Part shown: positions 1 through 5,090 of the stretch, piece by piece
Layout of the letters: every line of letters begins with the position of its first letter
Position numbering within the stretch: position 1 is the stretch's first letter
From: an uncultured Eubacteriales bacterium
Lineage (GTDB): Bacteria; Bacillota; Clostridia; Oscillospirales; Ruminococcaceae
Length of the DNA stretch: 5,090 bases
Assembly: GCA_900318545.1 (NCBI GenBank)
Contig: ONLC01000174.1
Span: 1 to 5,090, forward strand
Direction of reading: 5' to 3'
The notes under the pieces: generated by a model
What the model was told of the DNA's origin: nothing
What the model saw: only the letters and a program-made list of their open reading frames with translations
Databases searched by the model: none
Program-made: the position numbers and the translations under genes

Positions 1-314
1 TTTCTCGTCATCACAACACGCTCATCATGCACCGTAAAGTCCACCATATGCAGGGTCATGGCGACAAGCTCATCCAACGTATCCGGAACAGGAGGCAGGT
101 TCTCTGCCGAGCCGAAGCGCTCTGCATAATACACGATCATCTTGTCGAGCAAAGAGTTCCAGATCTCCTCCTTGCTCTTAAAGTGCTTGTACATCGACGA
201 CTTAACAAGCCCCAGCGAAGCGGTAAGCTCACGGATATTCGTGCCGTCATAACCCTTCTGCGAAAACTGCCGCAGCGCTTCATCAAGTATTCTTTCCTTT
301 GTGTCCTTTGCCAT
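1..314 (-). CDS. TetR/AcrR-family transcriptional repressor, N-terminal part (cut by window start)
   Basis: This is a DNA-binding one-component regulator of the TetR type, which binds palindromic operators as a dimer and releases them when a ligand fills its C-terminal pocket. The visible 104 residues begin MAKDTKERILDEALRQFSQK and continue with G-Y-D-G-T-N-I-R-E-L. A helix-turn-helix lies at about residues 26-46, and its recognition part reads LGLVKSSMYKHFKSKEEI, the classic family signature. Residues 50-104 are the first helices of the ligand/dimer domain, which is too variable to name a ligand. The start is set by AGGAGG at 320-325 (minus strand), 5 bases before the ATG. Two operator-like sites in its own promoter point to autorepression. 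The 3' end, the stop codon and any co-transcribed target such as a transporter lie outside the window. The family call is firm; the specific role is unknown. Confidence 0.95.
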   Translation of the reverse strand, partial: MAKDTKERILDEALRQFSQKGYDGTNIRELTASLGLVKSSMYKHFKSKEEIWNSLLDKMIVYYAERFGSAENLPPVPDTLDELVAMTLHMVDFTVHDERVVMTR

Positions 315-335
315 AATTACCTCCTGTAACAAATA

Positions 336-351
336 GTGACCTACCGTTCAC
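336..351. promoter_or_regulatory. Putative TetR operator O1, downstream of the transcription start
   Basis: The sequence GTGACCTACCGTTCAC has matching outer ends, GTGA and TCAC, plus an inner C/G pair. This is the form of many TetR-family operators (TGAC-n-GTCA type). It lies just downstream of the predicted start of the tetR-type transcript, where a bound repressor would block initiation or early elongation. Assignment to this particular regulator is inferred from position and from the second copy at 369-384. Confidence 0.75.
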
Positions 352-362
352 CTGATATAATT

Positions 363-391
363 ATTATAGCGAACGATAGGTCACTTGTCAA
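363..391 (-). promoter_or_regulatory. Consensus sigma-A promoter of the tetR-type gene
   Basis: Read on the minus strand, TTGACA (386-391) is separated by exactly 17 bases from TATAAT (363-368). Both hexamers match the sigma-A consensus perfectly. Transcription should start near 356, giving a leader of about 42 bases before the ATG at 314. A promoter this strong in front of a repressor gene makes sense only if it is normally held down, which fits the operator copies in its spacer and around the start point. Confidence 0.9.
369..384. promoter_or_regulatory. Putative TetR operator O2, inside the -35/-10 spacer
   Basis: On the minus strand this reads GTGACCTATCGTTCGC, matching O1 at 14 of 16 positions in inverted orientation. 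It fills nearly the whole 17-base spacer between the -35 and -10 boxes, so repressor binding here would exclude RNA polymerase directly. The O1 and O2 centres are 33 bases apart, about three helical turns, so two dimers could sit on roughly the same face of the DNA. Confidence 0.75.
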
Positions 392-528
392 TAGCTGTTT
401 CGATATTTGTACATACTTAACAATATATTCGATGCAAGCCGTACATTATTTGTAAGAAATATTTTTTACCGCTTTTCGTGCAACTGACGAAAGCGCCGTG
501 AGATCTCCATTAGAATGATCATAGTAGT
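392..528. other. Non-coding spacer with two small inverted repeats
   Basis: No convincing gene is visible on either strand; the longest start-to-stop reading seen on the minus strand is about 18 codons with no recognisable content. The stretch holds a near-perfect 18-base palindrome at 452-469 (GTAA-n-AAATATTT-n-TTAC) and, directly next to it, a hairpin formed by CGCTTTTCGT (470-479) and ACGAAAGCG (487-495) with a 7-base loop and one bulged T. Neither strand has a T-run directly after the hairpin, so it is not a standard intrinsic terminator. It may be decayed sequence or an unrecognised small regulatory structure. Confidence 0.5.
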
Positions 529-559
529 AAAAAAAGGAACCTTGAAATCGGATTCAAAG
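529..559 (-). terminator. Weak intrinsic terminator behind the tetR remnant
   Basis: On the minus strand CTTTGAA (559-553) pairs with TTCAAGG (546-540) through 7 base pairs including one G-T wobble, with a 6-base loop. TTCC and then seven T residues (535-529) follow. The stem is short and AT-rich and lies 4 bases from the T-run, so it would be weak. Its position about 10 bases past the remnant's stop codon suggests it is the original terminator of that gene. Confidence 0.4.
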
Positions 560-568
560 CTCTGATGT

Positions 569-751
569 TCAAAAGTATATCTCTTTCATATTATCAGGCA
601 TAGAAGCAAACATCATCTCAACCACAGTCCGAGCCGAGGTATTATTGTCATTCAGAAGCCACTCCTTTGTCATGCCCACAGTACCGTAGCAGTACAACCG
701 AATAGAGTATTTAAGCGAAAACATCGTATTTTCGCAGTGAGGGTTGAATTT
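569..751 (-). pseudogene. Remnant of a TetR-family regulator (C-terminal end only)
   Basis: On the minus strand an open frame runs from just after a stop at 752-754 to a TGA at 569-571. It includes FSLKYSIRLYCYGTVGM (residues 2-18 counted from an internal ATG at 722-724), then T-K-E-W-L-L, and later the end SMPDNMKEIYF. The Y-x-Y-G-x-V-G-M-x-x-E-W-L pattern followed by a final short helix is typical of the last two helices of a TetR-family ligand domain. No helix-turn-helix is encoded; upstream of the frame lies the promoter of the rightward gene at 793. There is no good ribosome site before the ATG, so this is most simply a truncated gene. The intact repressor at 1-314 cannot be compared because its own C-terminus is outside the window. 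A genuinely translated 51-residue protein is possible but unlikely. Confidence 0.7.
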
Positions 752-772
752 TCACGGCTGATGTGTTATAAT
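744..772 (+). promoter_or_regulatory. Extended -10 sigma-A promoter of the C39-peptidase gene
   Basis: TTGAAT (744-749), a 17-base spacer and a perfect TATAAT (767-772) preceded by TGT (764-766) make a strong extended -10 promoter. Transcription should start near 779, so the untranslated leader is only about 14 bases, with little room for a riboswitch or attenuator. The -35 box falls inside the tetR remnant on the other strand. Confidence 0.85.
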
Positions 773-781
773 AAATACATT

Positions 782-787
782 AGGGGG
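782..787 (+). promoter_or_regulatory. Ribosome binding site with two candidate starts
   Basis: AGGGGG lies 5 bases before the ATG at 793 and 8 bases before a second in-frame ATG at 796. Either spacing works. The second start would give MNKRIS, the more usual beginning of a signal peptide, and changes the protein by only one residue. Confidence 0.7.
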
Positions 788-792
788 TAAAT

Positions 793-2919
793 ATGATGAA
801 TAAAAGAATATCGGCACTTATTTGTGCTCTGTGTCTGTCTTTTTCGGCACTGCCTGTACAGGCTGATGAGACAATTGATCAGGAAAGCGTTTCTGTAGTT
901 ACATATGAGACAGCAGAAGTTCAGGAGGAGATAGTTCCCGAACCACCGTCTTATGCTGAAAGCGTTCTGTACGCAAAGGCTGACAATGTGACGCTTTCAT
1001 GGGACAGAACAAGCGATGAAGAGAAATACGATATCAAGTATACAGTAAACAGCGGCAAAACCTTTTCAACGCTGAAAATGGACTATGAGGATAACACGTT
1101 CAGCCTGTCAAGCGGCTTTTTCAATCAGGGCAGCTGCTTTGACTTCTACATTAAGCCATATAAGCTTGTCGGCGAGCAGAAAAGTTATCTTGACGGCTAT
1201 AAAATAGCAGTCAGGTTTGTTCCTGACGATATGACAGGAAAGCTTAATGCCGTAAGCAACAGCACCTCGGTAACGCTTTCGTGGGATAAGGTCAATAAAG
1301 CCCAGAAGTACAAGATCTATCTTCTTGACGGCGAAGAGGAGACCCTTGTAGGTGAAACCACAGCTCTTACATATAAGTATAATGCAGCGTCTGCACAAAA
1401 GCTTACATTCAGGGTGGTTCCGGTATCTGTTTATGATGATTATGAGGCAGCTTCACAAAAAACTCTGACAGTTTCCACCGCAACAGCTCCGAAGCCTGCA
1501 TCGGGCCTTAAAATATCAAAGTCAACTGATAAGAGCGTTAGTCTGACATGGGATAAGACTGAGTGTACCAAATACATAGTTTACCGCAAAACAACAGGCA
1601 GCTATCAGATAATAGGTATGCCGACTACAAACAGCTTTACAGACAGCTTTTCAAAAAACGAAGGGCATCACATCTATATTGTAAGGGCTGTAATGACAGA
1701 TGATAATGGCAAGGATCATAACGGAGCACTCTCCGCTGTAGTCAAGAAAAACTTCCTTAAAACTCCTGTTCTAAAGGATTCTATTTCCGGACTCAATGCC
1801 ATCAGAGTCTGCTGGAATAAGGTAGAAGGAGCACAGTATTATAAGGTGTTCATCTACAAAAACGGAGCATGGTCTGAGCCTGTGATTACAAAGAGTCTTT
1901 TCTACACCTTTGAGGGACTTGATTCTAAAACAACATATCTGTTCCATGTAAAGCCCTGTGTAAAATCTGACGGCAAGGAGATAACAACTCGGGGTGCCTC
2001 AACAAAGGTAGTAACGGATTCAAGACTCAGAGCGAAAACCAATTATGTGATCTATGAAAAGGCAAGCACCTCATCAAAGGTTCTTTACAGAGGCGACTAC
2101 GGAGATATAATCCAGCAGAAGGGCATCACTGATGTGAGCGGCTGGTACAAGGTATATGTTCCGGGAACTGCAAAGGCAAAGGTCGGCTATGTAAGGGGCG
2201 GTCAGATTGCGGCTTATGCAGACCTCGGTATAAAGGCGATAAACCAGAATGGCTGGGAGGGCGGCTCTCCGATGGTAATGGGCTGCGAATCTGCTGCACT
2301 GGCAACAGTTTTACAGAATCAGCATGGCATCTCCTGCAGCAAGAATGATATAGCAAACAACTATACCCACTGGGTATCTCACGGAGCAGGCGACCCGAAC
2401 TATGCCTTCTTCGGAAGCCCCTATGTCTACACAGGAAATGACGGCATTTATGCACCTGCTATAGCACAGGCTGCGAACTGGTTTCTCTCAGACAAAAAGG
2501 TAAGAAACAATTATCAGATAGATATCCATACCGATTTTAACAGTACGGTCAACTGGAGGAACCTTAGTGTCGGCTCAGTAAACCGCACCTCGGGACTTGA
2601 CCTTGCAGGCATCAAGAGAGAGCTCAACAAGGGGCACGCTCTGATAGTATGGTTCACTACCTACAATGCAAGCCCAAGAACAGGCGGCTATTACACTATC
2701 AAGGCAGGCGGAAAGTACTCAAATGCAGGCTCGGGCAGCTATACCTTCCGCTGGGTAGCACCTCAGCACTGTGCGGTTATAACAGGCTTCGATGATCTTA
2801 CACAGCGTATAACTATCGCAGATGTTATAAACGGCAGTACGGTTACATATCCCTACAGCACATTTATGAATGGCTATAATGCCCTTGGCAGACAGACCGT
2901 AGTTATAGATAAGAAATGA
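793..2919 (+). CDS. Secreted FnIII-SH3-C39-like cysteine peptidase
   Basis: This is a complete 708-residue exported protein. A Sec signal peptide covers residues 1-24, with positive NKR, a hydrophobic core and probable cleavage after PVQA. Four FnIII-like beta-sandwich modules follow at about 52-146, 147-233, 234-321 and 322-410, each with the repeated V-x-L-x-W-D/N-K and later K-Y-x-I/V pattern. An SH3-like module lies at about 413-474 (N-Y-V-I-Y, then GWYKVYV, ending VGYVRG). Residues about 477-708 are a C39-like peptidase domain of the Peptidase_C39_2/YvpB kind. Candidate catalytic residues are Cys498 in MGCESAALATVL, His659 in PQHCAVITGFDD and Asp677 in ITIADVING; Gln485 could serve the oxyanion hole. 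There is no lipobox, sortase motif, dockerin or membrane anchor, so it is probably soluble or held to the wall through its SH3 or FnIII modules. SH3 modules of this sort often bind peptidoglycan; the substrate here is unknown. It is transcribed from its own promoter and closed by a strong terminator. Confidence 0.92.
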   Translation: MMNKRISALICALCLSFSALPVQADETIDQESVSVVTYETAEVQEEIVPEPPSYAESVLYAKADNVTLSWDRTSDEEKYDIKYTVNSGKTFSTLKMDYEDNTFSLSSGFFNQGSCFDFYIKPYKLVGEQKSYLDGYKIAVRFVPDDMTGKLNAVSNSTSVTLSWDKVNKAQKYKIYLLDGEEETLVGETTALTYKYNAASAQKLTFRVVPVSVYDDYEAASQKTLTVSTATAPKPASGLKISKSTDKSVSLTWDKTECTKYIVYRKTTGSYQIIGMPTTNSFTDSFSKNEGHHIYIVRAVMTDDNGKDHNGALSAVVKKNFLKTPVLKDSISGLNAIRVCWNKVEGAQYYKVFIYKNGAWSEPVITKSLFYTFEGLDSKTTYLFHVKPCVKSDGKEITTRGASTKVVTDSRLRAKTNYVIYEKASTSSKVLYRGDYGDIIQQKGITDVSGWYKVYVPGTAKAKVGYVRGGQIAAYADLGIKAINQNGWEGGSPMVMGCESAALATVLQNQHGISCSKNDIANNYTHWVSHGAGDPNYAFFGSPYVYTGNDGIYAPAIAQAANWFLSDKKVRNNYQIDIHTDFNSTVNWRNLSVGSVNRTSGLDLAGIKRELNKGHALIVWFTTYNASPRTGGYYTIKAGGKYSNAGSGSYTFRWVAPQHCAVITGFDDLTQRITIADVINGSTVTYPYSTFMNGYNALGRQTVVIDKK

Positions 2920-2923
2920 TCAT

Positions 2924-2960
2924 TATCCGACAGGGTATAGGCTCTGTCGGATATTATTTT
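2924..2960 (+). terminator. Intrinsic terminator after the C39-peptidase gene
   Basis: TATCCGACAG (2924-2933) and CTGTCGGATA (2944-2953) pair perfectly over 10 bases. The stem extends by a G-T and a G-C pair to 12, with a 6-base loop and then TTATTTT (2954-2960). It begins 5 bases after the TGA and should separate this transcript from the downstream gene. Confidence 0.9.
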
Positions 2961-2976
2961 GCACAAAATAGAGTAT

Positions 2977-3023
2977 CAGAATTTGATAAATATGCAGAAT
3001 TTAGATTTTATGTCATAAATATG
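2977..3023. repeat. Short direct repeats upstream of the second gene's promoter
   Basis: CAGAATTT occurs at 2977-2984 and 2995-3002, and ATAAATATG occurs at 2986-2994 and 3015-3023, the second copy abutting the -35 box. The stretch is AT-rich, so chance is a real possibility. It could also act as an upstream element for RNA polymerase or as a paired protein site. Confidence 0.35.
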
Positions 3024-3052
3024 TTGAAAAGACCGCTCAACTATGATAAACT
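3024..3052 (+). promoter_or_regulatory. Extended -10 sigma-A promoter of the BspA-type surface protein gene
   Basis: TTGAAA (3024-3029), a 17-base spacer and TAAACT (3047-3052) preceded by TGA (3044-3046) make an extended -10 promoter. The start would be near 3059, with a leader of about 25 bases that carries GGGAGG at 3071-3076. The layout resembles the promoter at 744-772, with a weaker -10 box. Confidence 0.75.
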
Positions 3053-3083
3053 GAAAACAGTGATTTATTTGGGAGGTAAGCTT

Positions 3084-5090
3084 ATGAAAAAAAGGTTTCT
3101 TTCATTGGCTGTTTCTGCGGCAGTTGCAGTAAGTACTGTTATTCTGCCCGTAAGTGCAGAGCCCGAAAATGAAGAATATCTTGAGCAGTCGGGCTCAGTG
3201 ATAACATATTCTGCGAGCAATACTGCTGCAAATCCCACAGCGTTAAACAATCTCAGAAGCAGGCTTAGACCCTTGGTTGAAATGACAGCGACCGATACAG
3301 GCTATATGAGACTTGTATCAAGCGGCGAGAACATCATAGTCGAGTACTATGACAATTCATTCAACCTGACCAAAAAGCAGACGATCGCTATGGAGCTCCC
3401 TGTATGGGGTGGCTTTTACGATGCAGGAGATGTGTACTATGTGGTAGAAGGACAGAACAACACTGACGGAGTTGACGGCACTGAGGTCGTTCGTATTATC
3501 AAGTACAGCAAGGAATGGAAGCGCCTTGGTTCGGGCAGTGTAAAGGCTCAGGAAGGCTGGGAATACGAGATAAGATATCCCTTCGATTATGGCTGTGTGA
3601 GCTTTGCAAGAGCAAACGGAAAGCTGTACATAGCTACAGGCCGTGAGGGCTATGTTGACCCGAATTACGGTCAGGGACATCAGGGAATGATGCTTATTGC
3701 TGTTACCGAAAGCGATATGAGCACCAAGATAGAGTATGGTAATTTTGGACACTCCTTTGCGCAGTATCTTGATTCTGACGGGGATAACGTTTATATCCTT
3801 GAGCTCAGTGAGGGCAGCCTTGAAACCGAGCTGTCCCGCTATGATGCAACAAGAACAGATACTGACTACTTTGATGCATTCCCAAGCGGAAACCGGTTCA
3901 GCGTTCTTGATTACGGCGGACATCATACCTCTTCGTGGGCTATCCGCACTTATGTAAGTGTTGATGATCTTGCATTGTCAAAGGATAATATTCTTGGTGT
4001 CGGCACTTCTATTGACCAGTCTCAGTACGACAGTGTAACATCTGACACACCCCATAATATCTATCTTTCAGTAACACCTAAGAATAATTTCAGTAAAGAA
4101 GCAAGCAAGATCGTATGGCAGACAGATTATACAAACGGCGGAAAGGCTTTTGTAAATGTTAAGCTTGTGAAAGTAACTGATGACCGTTTTCTTCTTATGT
4201 GGCAGGATTACTGCGAAAACTCCGAGCTGCCTGCCGCTGAGGATAAGCAGGACCCATTATCCTGTTATACATTCAGCTACAGGTTTATTGACGGCTCGGG
4301 AGCTGCACTCAACGACACGATGACCGCAAGGGGCTCACTTTCTGATTGCCACCCGATAGTAAAAGGCTCTAATGTTGTTTTCTGCTCATCGCTTGAAAAC
4401 GTAGTTGATTTCTACACTATCAATTCATCTACAGGAGCGTTCAGCAAAAAGGTCATTCACGCAGTCGGCGAAACAGCAAACTGGGAGCTCTCTGATGACG
4501 GAGTTCTGACGATCAGCGGAACGGGAAGTGCAGATACGGCAGCTGAGTCATATGTCCTGTATGCACTTTCATCAACAAAAACTTCTTATTTTTCTTCCGG
4601 CAGCGATACCTGCTGGAAGCCTGTCAAGGAAAATGTTACAAAGATTGTTATAAAGGGTACTATCGACAGCATCGGAGAGCGTGCTTTCAGTGGCTTCCCG
4701 AATGTTACCGAGGTAGTTATTGAAGACGGTGTAAAGTCGATCGGCAAAGAGGCTTTCAGCGGAATGGGAAGCCTTAAATCTGTCACTATACCTGCAAGTG
4801 TTACAAATATCGGTGAGGATATAAACTGGTCAGGTTGGTATTATTATGATGATTCCCATGTTTATCAAGGAACACTGTATGTACCAATGGGCTCGGCTGC
4901 GGCTGAGTATGCTAAAAAATGCGGCTGCTCCTACAGCTACGGTGTAACACTTGATGACTGTACGATAAAGCTTACTCAGGATACTTTCAATTATACAGGC
5001 TCAGCGATAGACCCTTATGCTCTTGGAAAGCTCAGCATTACCTATAAGGGAACAAAGCTCGAGAAAGACGTAGATTTCACTTATACACTG
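3084..5090 (+). CDS. Secreted beta-rich protein with BspA-type LRR and Ig-like module (3' end outside window)
   Basis: The frame stays open from the ATG to the window edge, giving 669 residues without a stop. The start follows GGGAGG by 7 bases. Residues 1-25 are a Sec signal peptide (MKKRFLSLAV, ending LPVSA). Residues about 70-460 form a beta-rich region with repeated V-Y-Y/I-V/L and sheet-turn-sheet pieces (DVYYVVEG, KLYIATG, NVYILEL, FLLMWQDY), suggesting a beta-propeller whose family I cannot name; D-S-D-G-D-N at 230-235 could bind calcium. Residues 467-480 (WELSDDGVLTISGTG) are the usual lead-in to BspA-type repeats. The leucine-rich segment follows at about 517-580 with SIGERAFSG and SIGKEAFSGMGSLKSVTIP, closed by a VPMGSAAAEYAKKCG cap near 600-615. 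Residues 626 onward (T-F-N-Y-T-G-S-A-I-D-P, later G-T-K-L-E-K-D-V-D-F-T-Y) begin an Ig-like module common in clostridial surface proteins. Such proteins usually act in adhesion or substrate binding. No catalytic motif is visible, and the C-terminal anchor, if any, is not in view. Confidence 0.9.
   Translation, partial: MKKRFLSLAVSAAVAVSTVILPVSAEPENEEYLEQSGSVITYSASNTAANPTALNNLRSRLRPLVEMTATDTGYMRLVSSGENIIVEYYDNSFNLTKKQTIAMELPVWGGFYDAGDVYYVVEGQNNTDGVDGTEVVRIIKYSKEWKRLGSGSVKAQEGWEYEIRYPFDYGCVSFARANGKLYIATGREGYVDPNYGQGHQGMMLIAVTESDMSTKIEYGNFGHSFAQYLDSDGDNVYILELSEGSLETELSRYDATRTDTDYFDAFPSGNRFSVLDYGGHHTSSWAIRTYVSVDDLALSKDNILGVGTSIDQSQYDSVTSDTPHNIYLSVTPKNNFSKEASKIVWQTDYTNGGKAFVNVKLVKVTDDRFLLMWQDYCENSELPAAEDKQDPLSCYTFSYRFIDGSGAALNDTMTARGSLSDCHPIVKGSNVVFCSSLENVVDFYTINSSTGAFSKKVIHAVGETANWELSDDGVLTISGTGSADTAAESYVLYALSSTKTSYFSSGSDTCWKPVKENVTKIVIKGTIDSIGERAFSGFPNVTEVVIEDGVKSIGKEAFSGMGSLKSVTIPASVTNIGEDINWSGWYYYDDSHVYQGTLYVPMGSAAAEYAKKCGCSYSYGVTLDDCTIKLTQDTFNYTGSAIDPYALGKLSITYKGTKLEKDVDFTYTL

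Noticed and set aside
27..329. 100-codon plus-strand open frame over the left end
   Set aside because: It is the antisense shadow of the TetR-type gene, which has a clear family signature, ribosome site and promoter on the minus strand.
737..755. GTGA-n11-TCAC around the -35 box of the peptidase gene as a third TetR operator
   Set aside because: The spacing is 11 rather than 8 bases and the inner bases do not match the two operator copies at 336-384.
793..840. Possible lipoprotein signal (Cys residues at 11 and 14 of the first secreted protein)
   Set aside because: Residues before these Cys (ALI and CAL) do not match the lipobox, which needs a small residue directly before Cys; an ordinary signal peptide ending PVQA fits better.
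2126..2455. 109-codon minus-strand open frame inside the peptidase gene
   Set aside because: It is Arg/Ser/His/Cys-rich antisense translation of the SH3 and catalytic core region, with no independent support.
701..2976. AATAGAGTAT present at 701-710 and 2967-2976, upstream of both secreted-protein genes
   Set aside because: It is ten AT-rich bases with different distances to the start codons (92 and 117) and no similarity around them; the first copy is explained as part of the tetR remnant.
3357..3926. 189-codon minus-strand open frame inside the second secreted-protein gene
   Set aside because: The plus-strand frame is open for 669 codons with a signal peptide and recognisable modules; the antisense product has no recognisable domain and no evident promoter.

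Overview
The window looks like a piece of chromosome from a low-to-mid GC gut Firmicute of the Clostridia, most likely Ruminococcus or a close relative (Oscillospiraceae). The evidence is indirect. It consists of consensus sigma-A promoters, strong AGGAGG-type ribosome sites, and secreted multidomain proteins built from FnIII-like, SH3, C39-peptidase, BspA-type leucine-rich and Ig-like modules, a style common in that group. No marker gene fixes the species.

Left end (1-391): the first 104 codons of a TetR/AcrR-family repressor, read leftward and cut by the window edge. Its promoter is a perfect TTGACA-17-TATAAT, and two inverted copies of a GTGA-n8-TCAC-like site sit in and just after it. This is a clear autorepression switch. 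The genes it controls besides itself are probably further left, outside the window.

Middle left (392-792): no intact gene. On the minus strand at 569-751 there is an open frame that reads as the last 50-60 residues of a second TetR-family regulator, followed by a weak hairpin and T-run that could be its old terminator. The N-terminal DNA-binding part is missing. The -35 box of the next rightward gene lies inside this remnant.

Right part (793-5090): two rightward genes for exported proteins, each with its own extended -10 promoter and separated by a strong intrinsic terminator. The first (793-2919, complete, 708 residues) has a signal peptide, four FnIII-like beta-sandwich modules, an SH3-like module and a C-terminal C39-like cysteine peptidase domain. 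The second (3084 to the window end, 669 residues visible) has a signal peptide, a roughly 390-residue beta-rich region of unassigned family that may be a propeller, a short BspA-type leucine-rich segment and the start of an Ig-like module. Their mature N-termini share a short motif (D/E-Q, then S-V-V/I-T-Y), which hints at a common origin or common handling after export. Both probably act outside the cell. They look like neighbouring transcription units rather than one operon, and any joint function is inference.
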